A DNA stretch of 64,000 nucleotides from the NCBI GenBank assembly GCA_037013495.1, contig CM072811.1:40563452-40627451 (forward strand). The letters are read 5' to 3'. The notes under the pieces were generated by a model. The model was not told the DNA's origin and did not search any database. It saw nothing but the letters and a program-made list of their open reading frames with translations. This stretch comes from Hippophae tibetana (lineage: Eukaryota; Streptophyta; Magnoliopsida; Rosales; Elaeagnaceae). Of the stretch, positions 10,721 to 23,752 are shown in pieces. Every line of letters starts with the position of its first letter. The first letter of the stretch is position 1. The position numbers were made by a program, and so were the translations under genes.

Positions 10721-12950
10721 AGAGTCTTTGCATGTATGCAGTCACTTTATTTTCTTTCCAAAAGAGAACAATTTTCTTTTACCTTTCATGTTCCAATTTT
10801 TTTTCCTCCTCTTTTTAATCTCGGGCAAATCCCAAATAAAAATGGGAATATGACATATCTGAGACTGGCACTAAAATTCATAAGCACCCTAGAATTCAAG
10901 CTGGCCCTTATTCCTCCCTAATTTTAATGTGTGATATTTGTTGGTTGGAGTTTCAACGAGCTGCGTTAAAAATCTTGTGAGCTGTAATTTTAATACTATG
11001 ATATGATATTTTAGTTATTTTACTTTGATAAATTAGATATATTAGTTATTTTTTGAAAAATTAGCATGCCTTTTGACCTTTATTGTTACATTTTTGATAC
11101 TTGGTTATTTTTTGATAATTTTGGGATTTTGGTAATTTTTTTAAATTTAAATTTAATCGAATTAAATTTTATTTGTAGATGTTTAAATGGAAAATTTTGA
11201 AAAAAAAAATGAATTTTTTTTTAAAATCATCAATATTTTTTTTAAATGATTAAAGTTATAAATGTAATAAGGTTTTGTTTGTGAGGAGTTAAATAAAAGT
11301 GCATTTTATTCAGTTTTAATTTTTATTTAATCTGACTCTGAATTGATTTGGATGCTTCACCTAAATTTGAATTTCCTTTGCACCGGAAAATAATCTATTC
11401 ATAGAAATAATGTAATTTGATTAGAAAAATAAGATTTTATGTAAATAATGTATTATAATAGTATTGACAAGTATAATTAATTTTTTTAAATTGTATCAAA
11501 TAAAAAGTTATCATGATATATATGTAATATATAGTAGTGTTTATTTGACTAAGATAAAGTATGTGTTTTTCATAATAATTCTCGTCCTCGTAAATCCCAC
11601 ATTTGTTTTTTGTTTTTTGTTTTGTTTGTTTTAATGTTTCAGGTCTCTTATCATATACGCTGAGCTATCATACGTTATTTGTTTATTTATATGTGATATA
11701 AATTGCACGATTGAAATGTAAGTGTAAATCTTTCTCTAAAAAAAAAAAAACTCACTTATATATTGATTAGTCTCATATTGTATGTGATCCCATTTTCTAA
11801 GGATTTAACTCTACATATATAATATTTTCATCGTTCATAAAATTACATATGAATTATGACAAATACTACATTGTGCTATATAATATAAACTTTTTTTTAT
11901 TAATCTCTCTAACTTGCATATATTATTTGAGCCATTAGATTAATTCTAATAAATCTTGTTCGTTAAATATATTTGGAGAAATTAACCCATATGTTCACAT
12001 TATAGCTTTTGAATTCGAATTAACTTTAATAATCAAAATAAATTTTAATTTTAATATCCTCATAATTTAATTTAAAATAAAATTTTAATTTTAATTTTGA
12101 GAAATTAGCATGATATTATTTATGCTACAAGATAGCAACTAACATAATAAAAAATCTAATAATTAAAATGCTGTTAAGAAAGTAATTTAAGCTTAAAAAA
12201 TATTGAAATTACTTTACAAAAATAGTAAAGATCTTCTAAAGTTAATAAAAATTAATCATAATTAACTTTTTAGTTATAGTAATATAAATAACATAATTTA
12301 CAAATAATTATTTTTTATTTAATATCTATATTATAATTTTATTATACGTAACTAATAGATATTTCAATAACATAAATAAATAAGATCATGGTGTTAAGTT
12401 TAATTGTAATATGTAAAGGTGGAAATTTTAGATAGGACACAATAAGCAACATTAAATCGATATAATTTTGGGTTAAAAAGTGGTCAATCCATTTAAACAC
12501 AAAAAAAAAATTAAATTCGTACTAAAATGGGTCAACCTGTTTTACGAGTTTTTAATTTAAAAAAGATTACACAAAAAGAAAAAGCTTGTATTTTTGGCCG
12601 GGTATTACATTTTTATTTTTATTAACATAAAAATATGTATAATCATTCTAGATTTACCAATTCAATTGAATTTGAAATTACACATCAATTTTGAATTAAA
12701 CAGGGGATAAGATAGTAGAGGTTTTGGAACATGGTTCACGAGTATTTAGTAGTAAAAAATGATGCTTGTAATCTAATCCATATTGAGTTGAGTCTACACT
12801 TATCAAAAACTAACAATTAAGCTTTCGTGTATACTTAATATGGATACCAACTATGTTCTATAAAGTTGTGGCAATTTAAAATGTGTATTGTATGCGTGGT
12901 AAACAAAGTTAGAACAATTTTGTGGGAAGGGATTGGGTTTAGGTACGGGT
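10721..12950. other. AT-rich intergenic stretch, nothing recognised
   Basis: Dominated by A/T runs. Open frames here are short and show no domain. Confidence 0.5.
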
Positions 12951-14465
12951 TACATGTTCGGGTTCAAGTTATGAGTTCAAGTTACAAGTTTGGAATGTAG
13001 GAATGCACAATGATATCAGCTCCAACTCTACCAGCAATAGCCCACGTGCATCACAAAATGCTACTAGTGCACATCCAAATGAAATAACAGGATCAGTGCA
13101 TATGTAAGCCAAGCAAGCACCATTAGCACATGCAATTCAATTAGAGCCTACGATGAGATGTCCTCACTCATAGCAACTCACACAGATTGATTAAAGAAAA
13201 TTAGTTATAGAACCATTACCCTTTGATTGAATGAAAAATTGTACTTACGTAATTTGTACCAATAATTACATTCTATAAGTTGTACTCCATTTTTTACAAT
13301 AGTAGTATAAATTTACTAATATAAAATAGCAATTAATCGAACAATACATTTACACAATTCAATATACAAAGCATGTATTCATCTTTTTCATATTGTTTTC
13401 ATCACTACTTCTTTTCTTCTTTCTCTGCATCTGTTAAATTTGTCGTGGTATCAGAGCTTCAAGCTCTCTAAACTTGAAAAAAAACAGTAACAATGGTTGA
13501 TCCACCTATAGTATTGATAGAGAAACTACACAAAATACTACCATTCTTTTACTCATGATATTTTTATCTTTTATAATATATGTCATCGTAAAATTAAAAC
13601 ATCAAAACTATATCATATGGAAAAATCAAATACTTAAAATTATGTGTAGCTTAGAGTTGGATAGCTATGTTATCGATGATCCACCAAAACAAACTCTAGA
13701 TGATGGCTTTCTTAATCTTGAATACAAAATTTGGGCAAAGCAAGATGGAATGCTCAATTGTTGGTCAATGTCGTGTATGATTGATGAAATATTAAAACAG
13801 ATTTTTGGTTTTGACACCTCTAAAGATGCTTGGATAAGATTAGAAAAATCCTATGCATTAAAATCAAGAGTTCATACAATTTAAGTAAAAGGAGAAATGT
13901 AAACTGTCAAAAAAATGTACTCTTAGCATTAGTGATTATATGCTAATTAAGATCAAACTTCTTGCTAATGAACTTGAAGGTGCTAGATGTGACATATCTG
14001 AAGAGGAAAAATTTGTGAATGTACTAAGTATACTTTATGAAGATTATGACAATGTGTTCTCCATGTTAACTAAAAGAATGATAACAGAAAAGGTTACAAC
14101 CAATAATGCTAAAGCATTATTGCTTAGCCATGAATGCAAGCTTGAAAGAAGAAAGGTGGTCACCATGTCAACATTACCATCACCATCAGTAGTTTAACTC
14201 TAAAGAATTTAAGATCCAATGATGAGTTCAAAGTGTTTAACAAAAGTTTAGTATCAGCTCTATCATCTCAAAAAATATTGGTACTAATATACAATTTTAA
14301 CAAGGTTACTCCAAACAGTCCTACTCATAATCCTATAATTCTTTCAGGGCATACAGCTTTGGTACGGGACATGGTAGAGTTGAATGTTAATTATGTGGTA
14401 AACTTGGGAATTTTGTATCAAATTGTTGGCATCGTTTTGATAAAAAAAATCCCACTGACATTGTA
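12951..14465 (+). mobile_element. Ty1/copia remnant (LTR edge, primer site, gag)
   Basis: A primer-binding site for initiator tRNA-Met (TGGTATCAGAGC, 13446-13457) lies just after what should be an LTR end. It is followed by a copia gag-like region at about 13555-14200, with YIIWKNQILKIMCSLELD and DAWIRLEKSY typical of the UBN2-type gag. The LTR before the primer site cannot be delimited. Upstream, 12951-13180 is mixed-composition sequence that may be older copia debris. Pol is absent, so this is a truncated and broken fossil. Confidence 0.65.
13446..13457 (+). promoter_or_regulatory. copia primer-binding site (initiator tRNA-Met type)
   Basis: TGGTATCAGAGC is complementary to the 3' end of plant initiator tRNA-Met, the usual primer for copia elements. 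It fixes the plus-strand orientation of the remnant. Confidence 0.8.
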
Positions 14466-15086
14466 ACAATAATCAAAGACCTCTACTAATACCATCAAAG
14501 TTTAACAATTAGGTCAACTTATTTTAGTATTAGGTCATGTTAAGGTTAATAAAATTGGGCTTGATTTACTATCAGGTCGGGTTCGAGTTCGTATAAATTG
14601 GATTGAGTTAAAAACGAGTTGATTTGAACACGACCCATATGACACAAATTTTCATCACTAATAATATGTGAATTCCATTTAATAAAATAAAACTGATGCT
14701 TTATATATTAAATAATACATAAATTATATAAAACCCTTTAGAAAAAATTTATCAAATAGTCAGAAACTTACACTGTTAATCTTAATTTTGTGTTTTTTAT
14801 TTATTTTTTATTATCATTATTTTTAAATTTCTACTAATATATGAAATCTATTTGAATTAGAAAGTGAAAAGACTATACACCATAATAATGTTAATAAATG
14901 TTAATATACTAATTAATTATTTAATTTGGGATTATTATTCTTTAGGATATCATTTGATTATCTTTTAAATTTTTACATTATGATTTGGTATTTTATAATT
15001 ATCTAATTTTTCATTTTAACCCTATAAATAAGACTTAGTATTTTACTTTCAAATTAAACTAAAACAAATTGAATTATAGTTTATTA
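14466..15086. other. AT-rich stretch, nothing recognised
   Basis: No domain, no clear repeat and only short chance frames. Confidence 0.5.
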
Positions 15087-15715
15087 GGAAAAATTCTTGA
15101 ACTTGTTATTGATGGTTGATCTTCATTATCTTCAAGTCAAGTCACCAAAGTCTTCAATTATGATACTATAAAATCATATGAAATAATATAGTTTTTGGTT
15201 TTTGGTTTCTAGCTTCAAGGCACAATTTTAATTTGTTGTCTTTAATATGCTATTTGCCTCCACCAATTCGGTGATACACTAAGGTTCAGTAAATACCCCT
15301 CTAAGATACAACGAAACCCCGTATTGTTTATGGTGTGTATTCACGAAAACAACTTAAAAATAACTTTGACTTTGAAAAGCACTCACGATAATTAATGTTT
15401 TAAATCTATAGTATTTAGAATATTAATTTTATTTATATATAAATGGTGATAGAAAATGTTAGAGAATATTCATTATTCTTTCTTTAACTTTGCATAATCG
15501 TTCTCTCTAACTTCACTTAGCAAATAACATCTTAAGATTGTTAAGAAAAAATTCTTGAACTTGTTGATTGTTAATCTCCATGATCTTCAAGTCAAATCTC
15601 CAAAATCTTTAATTGTGATACTGTAAAATCATATTAAATAATATAGGTTTTGGTTTTTATTTCAAGGCACAACTTTGATTTGCTATTTGTAAGATGCTAT
15701 TTGTTAGGAAAATTT
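15087..15715 (+). repeat. pair of direct repeats of about 170 bp, 0.45 kb apart
   Basis: 15087-15262 and 15545-15715 are imperfect direct copies. Both begin with AAATTCTTGAACTTGTT, continue through TCTTCAAGTCAA and AAAATCATAT, and end near TTCAAGGCACAA. They could be the ends of a small LTR-type (TRIM-like) element or a segmental duplication. No target duplication was found. Confidence 0.55.
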
Positions 15716-16078
15716 GTTGTTGGCTTCATGAATAATAATAAATTTCTAATTTCTTAACATTTTATTCACAAAACACGATTATGAATATGAAAATCTTCAT
15801 GTATATGCTTATATTATTGGTTCCTTATATGTGTAGTTTTTCATATATGTTATTTGATGAGAACTTGATATTAAATATTAAAATATAAACATATTATGTA
15901 TTTATATTTGAATCTATGCACAAGATCAAATCATTTAAAATTTATCAAAATTATAAAATAATTATTTTATATTACAATTGGTGCATAGTATACATGTAAC
16001 ATGCATACAATAAATTGTCATGACTATTATTGAAGTCGTAAATCTTGGTAAAATATCATGCAAATTAATTATATATGT

Positions 16079-16400
16079 TAAAAAGTCATGACATTTGATG
16101 AAAATTCATGATTTGGTGAAATGGTGTTACCCTTTGTGAAGAGTCATCATGTTTAGTGAAAAGTTGTGACTCTTGGTGAAAGATCATGACCTGGTTGTAA
16201 CCCTTTGTGAAGAGTCATGATGTTTGGTGAAAAGTTATGATTGTTGATGTAAGCATTGACTCTTGGTGAAGGGTTGTGACTTTTGTGAAAATTCATGACT
16301 ATTGGTAAAGGGTCGTAACTTTTGGTGAAAGATCGTAACTCTTAGTAAAAAACTGTGACTTTTGGTGAAAATTATGACCCTTGGTAAAAGAATTTATATG
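16079..16400 (+). repeat. degenerate minisatellite (unit about 22 bp)
   Basis: About a dozen imperfect units resembling GTGACTCTTGGTGAAAGATC follow one another, varying between TCATGAC, TTGTGAC and TCGTAAC cores. A looser echo of the motif occurs at 17530-17650. It fits internal LTR minisatellites. Confidence 0.65.
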
Positions 16401-18290
16401 AAAGTGAATTTCAATGTCTTGGAAAGAATATAAAGGAAGGATAAGAATACCTTAAATTGATGAAATATTACTAAAGAAAGTAATTAAGTTAATATAATGA
16501 GTGAGTTATGTTGTGGTATCCTAGTAAAAACAAGCTTGCATATGCATATACTCCACCAAAGAAATTAATATGTTTACCCTAACTTCATCTAACATAGAAG
16601 CCAAATGATTGGGAATCATATTTGTAAGTATTTTTCCTTGATCCAAATTAATATTTCTTGTATAGTTGTACGTGTATACTAACAAGAGGAGTTTTTCTAA
16701 CTATTGTATGTAATCGGATGTAAAGTGATGAACCAATACATGAACTTAAGACACAATTATGTATGATTGATGCTCATGGTAAGTTTATTGTTTTATGTCA
16801 AGTAATAGAAGAACTTGACAGACCCTTGATGATGAAAAAGCCTTATAAGTGATAAAATTATTAATATAAAAAGGTATAGGATAGAAGCCAACCTCAAATA
16901 GATCATCAATGATGAAAACTCAACCCAACACTTGAAACATCAAGATCTTGGGTTCAATGAGCTAAATTATGCCATATGTTTATGATTAGAAGCACAATAA
17001 TTAACATAGAGGTGTCTCAAAAGAAGATGTGTTTGGTACACCTAATAGAATAAGAAGGATAAATTATTTAGCGTTTAATGAACTTATAATACAATTATAT
17101 GTGGGATATTTTAGTTACGTTGGTATCCTTGAGAAGTTTACCTATATGAGTGTTAGAGATGGTGTCATCTTCTAGTAGCTTGGCTGGCTACTAAAACACT
17201 TATGAAAAGCCAAGATATAAGATAAAAGGACAATCCATGTGTCAATGAATAAAAGAACATTAGAGATGAAAAGGGTTTATGTGTGAAACATGTCCAGTTA
17301 ATAGAATAAAGTCGTTGTTCAAAGGTTTTCCTATCATGCCACCTTGGTTAACTTTTATGTGTTTTCATTAAGTAAAAGTTCGAGTTCAAATGACACCTTT
17401 ATTTAAGCATGTCTCCAGAGAATACCCAAGATAAAAAAATTCAAAACTATTTTCAAATATGTATTTCATTTTTAAAATGGTGGGAATTGTTGGAACATTT
17501 TAAATAAAAAATGATTATAGCATTTGGATGAAAAGTTGTAATGGTTTAAGTATGTATCTTTTTGTAAAAGACATATAAAGAGTTGCAAATTTTGGAAGTT
17601 AAATGTTATGATTTATGTTGAAAGGTTGTGACATTTTATGAAGGAACATGTCTTTTAAATGGATTGTAATTGCTTATGAATAATTGTATTTGTAATCATA
17701 TTGTAATATGTATCTGTGTGTTGGCTTCCCGTGTACAAAACATAGTGTCTGTTTATTTTTACTCTGTATTTTGTCTCCTCTGTGTAAGATTGGTTACTGT
17801 AGATCAGTAATGCACATATGAACATAAATACACTTTGCATTCGAGCATGTTTACACACATCATGGTTGAGTATTGTGGTTTTCGACAAGCAAGCGAGCAG
17901 ACATTGTCGCTTGTGTTTTTGTTTCATTTCAGGTGTAGGTGTTTATGGAATTTACTCGATAATTTTGGGAGTATTTACGGAATTTACTCAAAAAATTTAG
18001 GAACTAAAAAATGTGTTTTTTTTAGCACCTTGCCACAACCCTAGCCACCATCATTGGCAAGGTGGCTGGCGAAGTAACTGGTCGAATTCTATAAATATCC
18101 CATGTTCTCTTATTTTGTTATCTAGAAAAATGTAGCAGTGCTTTATCAAATTGACATCTCATTTTTCTATTTATGAATCATTAATACCTTGAGTGTTATT
18201 TGGTATTAGTGATTCATGATTTTGTGAGCAAAACGGTGCTTGTCATTTAAGAGTACTTGAGACAATGTTTGCTAGTTAGAGTAAAATAAT

Positions 18291-18387
18291 GTTCTTAAGT
18301 TTTGACTTCATAAGACTATTTTATTGATGTTGTGAGAATGTTCTTAAGTTGTGACTTCTTAAGACTATTTTATTGATGTTGTGAGAG
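18291..18387 (+). repeat. tandem duplication, two copies of 49 bp
   Basis: GTTCTTAAGTT...TTATTGATGTTGTGAGA occurs at 18291-18339 and again at 18340-18387 with about two differences, a recent local duplication. Confidence 0.8.
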
Positions 18388-19600
18388 CTTCTTTGTGAGA
18401 GTGAGCTAAGTTAAATGTTTTGAGTTCTCATATCTCTTGTTGTATACAATAAGAGATAAAGTGTTTGAGTTTGAGGGTGGTCATCAAGAGTTTGAGTTGT
18501 TACACTTCTGGTTACTAATCTATTGTTACTAATCACACCACATTGGATGGTGTGGGCTTTGGAAGAGAGTCGGGTTTATGAGTCAAACCAGGTTGTAACA
18601 AAAGCAGCATTAGGTAGTTCAGGTAAAGGTCTCAGTTGGTAGAGGTAATAGTGGTTTTATTTCTTTCAGAGTTGTAACCGTTTTATTGTTTGCTTCTAAG
18701 TGATCGCCTTAAGCAACCTGAGAATTTTACCATATAAGTAGGGGTTTTATGTGGGTTTACATTGTTATATATGGTATTATACATGCTCCATTATATGGCT
18801 AGTATAATCAAAGTTTAAATGTTATATGTTTCTACATACTGAAGTTTAAACTCTGATTAGAAAGCTTTTATTATTTATTACCAACTTTTTGGCTATTGAA
18901 TATTGCTTCTGCTTTATCATGTCTATATATGATTATTTTTACTACAGTTATGATTATTTGTTAGGAGTTTATCTCTCTATTCTTTGCCTATTTGGGTTTA
19001 GTTCTTAAAAAGGCAGTATTTCTTTAACCTGATTGCGTATCGGGTCTTAGACTCCTTATTTGTAGTCATACAAGATTAGATTGTGTGTCAGTATAATTTA
19101 TATTTTATCTGCATGCGAGTTTAGTGTGAGTCCCTAAGAAGATTTTTATCTTCTTACCCTAGAAGTGTATTAGGTGTTAGACTATTTATTATGGTTTGTT
19201 ATGTATGTTTGATTACATATTGTGAGAGTACAATCATTATTTATCGAATATATTCTCACATATGATGTCTTGAAGTGATTGTAAATCCTTTTAACTTTTT
19301 AGTATATCTATGCTTGTATCACAAGTTGTGTATTATTTGTCATGTATACATCTTGTTAGTCTAGACAGGAGCTTGTGAGGCACACAGTAACTGGTGTGTA
19401 TTCTACATATTGTTGTTTTTGTATCTGTTGAGTGTTTAATTGTGTGTTGAATTAAGGATGTAGTTTTATACTTCTGTTGTGTATTTTGCTTAATTTATGT
19501 TTGTGACGTCTGCTTGGCCGAATTGGTATGGAGTTCACAAAAAGTTTCCATCTGTTGGCATTTTTACTTTCATCTAGGTCCTGGTTACTTATTTGAGTGA

Positions 19601-22600
19601 AAAAAACATTTGACATTTGTGCAATTGTTTCAACGTATGAAAATCCTAAGTATACGTTCTAAAGAGACATGATTTTTTAAAAAATCATAACTTATGAAAG
19701 TTTTGTAATTTTTTGTGAATAGTTGCAAAACAATTTATAAATAGGCTTTTTATTAAAATCATTTGTAAGTGAATTTTTAGAGGATAACAACGCAAAGTTG
19801 ATGAAAAGGTATTAAATGTTCTTTAATACTTCTCAAAATCATTTATATATAAATAAATTTAATGTTCTAAATAATATAGATTTAAAATATTAATTATTTT
19901 GATTGTTTTTCAAAAATCAAAGGTATTTTTAGAGACATATTTACTGAATTATAATGTATCATCAAATTGATAGAACAAATAATGTCTTAAGAATAACAAC
20001 TTAAATTCATGACTAAAGCAAAAATAAAAAACTATATTATTTATTATAATTTTAAGGTACCATAATTGAATACTTACATATTTTACTTGAATATCATATA
20101 GATCAACCATAAATAAATTCAACTTTTTCCGTAACATATATTTCTTTCAATTTTTTATTCATCTAAATTTCCATCATCAATGCGTCTATTATTTCTCCAA
20201 TTTTATATTTTCTCTCTCCTATTTTCCTATTTGTTATGCATCACATATATTTTCATTTTTCAATATGCTTTCAAATATTCTATAGAAAAGAAAAAAGAGG
20301 AAACATTGGACAAGGACGATTGAAATTGTTTATTCTATTTATAATAATAGAATTCAACAAAGTTTTATATCTTATGTTATTTGAATTTGAAAATTTTAAC
20401 AAGATAACTTATATTTATTATATATATTATAATTAACACAATCTCTTTAAATTTTAAATTTATATTATATTATTCCAGCAAAATTTGAATTTTAAAAAGG
20501 TATCGAGAATAAAATGAATAACTCTCTTTTCCAGCTAAATATTAGCAGTGAATATTATAGAAGAATTAATGATTATTCTCAAATAAAATACCATAAATAA
20601 ATTATCATTTCTTTTGAAAATGAAATTATATATTCTCATAAGTTTCATATATTATTTTTTGTTTACTTGTTTGATAACATTTTTTCTATTGTTAAGCACA
20701 ATTGTTATTTTAAATGTTTATTAGCTATTTTTTTCAAATACTAAAATATTCTGCATTTATTAATTAAAATGGTTTTATTTTAATTTTTTATTAAAAAACG
20801 TAAGAAATGTAATTTAAAAAAGGAACAAAAGTACTAAATCCTTTAGAAAACTATACTTTATATTCTTTATTTTTTTTCTTTCTTTACAAAACCTATACCT
20901 ATATATTAACTTTTGTTCATCGTTAGAGAGAAACTTAGAGTGAATATATATATTGAAAACAAACCTCATTAATAGGAAGAATTAATATGGCATCAGGTAT
21001 CAACGTATACTTTTGCCTAGGTAATCAAAAAATATAGAAGTTACCAATCATATAGAGACGAAGATCTGTATATCTCAGGAGAAGCACATGCCTCTTCTCA
21101 CCTTTTGAAATTGTGTTTTTTTTTACTTGTGTAATTTATATATTCTCTATATTTTTTTTTTATAGATAATTTGATTGATGGTACTTTTGAATTTTTTTAA
21201 AACATGTAATATATTTTAAATTTTAACAAAATTGTTACATTTTTCTTTTATTTTTATTCTTGTAAAGAAAAGTTATATTTTTTTAATGTATATTTCTAAT
21301 TCTTCAATATTTTAAAAAAACAATAGTCATTATATATTATTTGAAGTAATTTTTTAAAAAATTATTTATAATTTCCATGGTAGTAGAAGCATGTGATTGT
21401 TAAGATTAAAACCATGTACCTCTTTGTCCAATGAGGTAGCACTATCTCTTGTATATAGCCACAGTTTCATCTGAACTATTTGAATTTTCATTTTTCATGG
21501 TTGAATTTTAACTCTTTTTTTTTTTAAATAAAATCAAAAAAATAAAATCTTCAAAAAACATACACATTTTATTTTAAAGATTCACTTATGCAACTTCAAA
21601 GTCAAGTTAGAACAAATATTATCTCAGCTCTTGACACAAGAACTTTGCGTTAATATAATATTTATTTTTTGTTTTTTATATCGATTTCTCCTCTTATTAT
21701 TTTTTATCTTATCATATATTTAAATTTAAATTTTTCTTCTTAATTTGTAAAATCCTTTCTATCCATCTCCTTCCAAACTTTTTCTTTTAAGATGACAATG
21801 GAGTCCTTGTCTGAGGATTTTAATGAAGATAAAGATGATGCTATTAATGGAAAGATGGTTTTGATATTTGTTGAAGCCAGGTATACTATCTTTTAATATT
21901 AATCATGTCAATAAAAACATAAATAGTTAAGAAATTATAATAATTATAAATAATCCATCTTCTGTCAAAAGTTTCTAATATATTATGGATAAATATTGTA
22001 TCAATTAATTAAGGAAAGTATTAAGATAAAGAGAATATAACGTGAATAAAAAAAGCTTAAGAATATTTCATATAATGGTAACTAGTTTTATCTTTTTAAT
22101 TATAATTTTGATGTATTTAAAAAAAATTGATACTTTATTAGTATCATTATTAAACAAAATATATATATATTTGAACCCATATCATGGAACAAATATATAA
22201 GTAGTCATGCATTCTAATAAAATGTACATTAATAGTTCAATTTAAAAAAAAACTAATTTATAAAAAAATAATTTTATCTTTATTAAAATATGTCTTCTCT
22301 AATACCTTGATACAACAACATCATGTCCATTCTACTATTTATGTTCACTTCTAACCTCCTTTTTGTCCTACCATTAATATAAGTAGTTGATTCTCCCACT
22401 AATTATGCTTCATTCTTTATTAAAAAAAATAATTTTTTTAAATAAAATTTAGACTAACAAACTTATTTATAGTATTATCTTTACTCAACTCATTCTATTT
22501 AATCTTCTCAATCCTTTTTATTATTTTTTACCATTTTTATTCTATCAAAGTTACTCATCTTATCTGTATCTTAACCTTTTTATTATTTTCGATCATATCT

Positions 22601-23150
22601 CATGTTCGATCAAAATTATTTTTAATTTATGTTTGATCGGATTTAACGTGATAAAAAAAAAAGAATTAAAATAATCAATGAATGAGTCGTTAGTACACTT
22701 AGAAACAAAGATGAATATTAAAAATAAATTGGTGGTGTACTAACAATATATTCATTAAAAATATATAAATTTTAGATTATTTTACTTTAAATAGTAAAAA
22801 ATGTTTAATCCATAAAGAAAATAAGAGGTATAAATAAGAGATCATGGAGATTAACAATCGTTGTTATTAATATGATATGAGATATTTTTGTATTAAAATT
22901 AATAAAAAATATATAGAATAATAAATATTTTTATAAAAATAAAATTATTTTTTTATAAATTGAATAATTATTATAAATATTTTAAATAAAAAAAAGTATT
23001 AATACATTAATTTAATAATATTGATTCAAATATATAATTTTATTTAATAAATATATTTTTAAATCTTAGATAGTGTTAAGAATTATACCTTGGATTTAAA
23101 TTTAAATAAAATATTTCATCGTTATTATTATTTATTATTTATTCTTAAAA
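19601..23150. other. AT-rich intergenic stretch
   Basis: Long A/T-dominated sequence. One short coding-looking piece starts at 21791 (MTMESLSEDFNEDKDDAING...) and runs about 30 codons to a donor-like CAGGTATA near 21880. No partner exon was recognised, so it is not called as a gene. Confidence 0.45.
22880..22888 (-). promoter_or_regulatory. evening-element sequence, distal
   Basis: AGATATTTT is the reverse complement of AAAATATCT, 0.87 kb before the LUX start. In sequence this AT-rich it may be chance. Confidence 0.25.
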
Positions 23151-23351
23151 AGGACATAAAGAGTTATAATGAAAGACACGAATCTTGTGCGAGATATTTA
23201 ACCATTAGAACACGCAATCTTATCTTCAATGGACGACGATAATTGGTCAAGTAGCCAACTATATGAAACGCGTGTCCCACGATCTTAACTAGTTTAAAGT
23301 TAAGGCGAGAGAGTAAAGTAAGTGATATTTTTTTTTATATTTAGAAAATAA

Positions 23352-23360
23352 AAAATATCT
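23352..23360 (+). promoter_or_regulatory. evening element AAAATATCT
   Basis: Exact 9-bp evening element about 0.4 kb before the LUX start. In Arabidopsis, CCA1/LHY-type MYB factors bind this motif in the LUX promoter and confine expression to the evening. The motif is seen; its use here is inferred. Confidence 0.6.
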
Positions 23361-23535
23361 GCCCTAATCATCCACGCTGGCACACATTCCGAACCAGTCT
23401 GGAATAAAATATTGCACTTTTTCATTACTTTTTAATTTTCTATTTTTAAGTTTTCAAACAAAATTAAAAAATGTTATAATATTACTTTTTACTTTTCCAT
23501 TTCCCAAAACACCCCTCTGAACTCCGAATCTCACG

Positions 23536-23543
23536 AAATATCT
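23536..23543 (+). promoter_or_regulatory. short evening element AAATATCT
   Basis: An eight-base core match (GAAATATCT) 0.21 kb before the start codon, in the likely core promoter or leader. It may cooperate with the full element 180 bp upstream. Confidence 0.4.
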
Positions 23544-23752
23544 AACTGACCATGTTACCAGATTATTTCGCTCTTCACCCCTTTTACTTCTTCTTCTTCT
23601 TTCTCGCCTATTTTCTCTCGGACTTCGACCTGATTTGTTATAGATTTGAAGTTTTCAATTGGAAACCCTAACTCAAACTATTAGAATAATTTCAAAAAGT
23701 TTGAAAACAGTTCCTGAAATTTTTGAAAGAGAAAAACGATTGAGGTTTGGCC

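Larger units (their letters stand above)
15700..19600 (+). mobile_element. putative decayed LTR-retrotransposon debris (copia-like)
   Basis: The border at about 17478-17500, AAATGGTGGGAATTGTTGG, resembles a polypurine tract followed by an LTR start. A TATA-like CTATAAATATCCC stands at about 18090, as in an LTR promoter, and a minisatellite of a type I recall from copia LTRs lies at 16079-16400. No reverse transcriptase or integrase domain could be read, and neither LTR can be closed. Heavily broken; the limits are guesses. Confidence 0.35.
23151..23752 (+). promoter_or_regulatory. LUX promoter and 5' leader
   Basis: A region richer in G/C than the upstream DNA. It holds an exact evening element (23352-23360), a short form (23536-23543), an inverted short form (AGATATTT, 23192-23199) and a pyrimidine patch (CTTCTTCTTCTTTC, about 23588-23601) near the likely start site. 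The final 150 nt before the ATG contain no upstream ATG, and the start context GCCATGG is strong. Confidence 0.55.

Noticed and set aside
16079-16400. CRISPR-like array
   Set aside because: Units are degenerate and contiguous without unique spacers, and the DNA is plant nuclear.
17655-18044. Overlapping frames of 60-90 codons on both strands
   Set aside because: No homology recognised; they lie in the putative LTR debris.
21791-21880. Short exon-like frame MTMESLSEDFNEDKDD
   Set aside because: About 30 codons ending at a donor-like site, but no second exon or known family; too weak to call.
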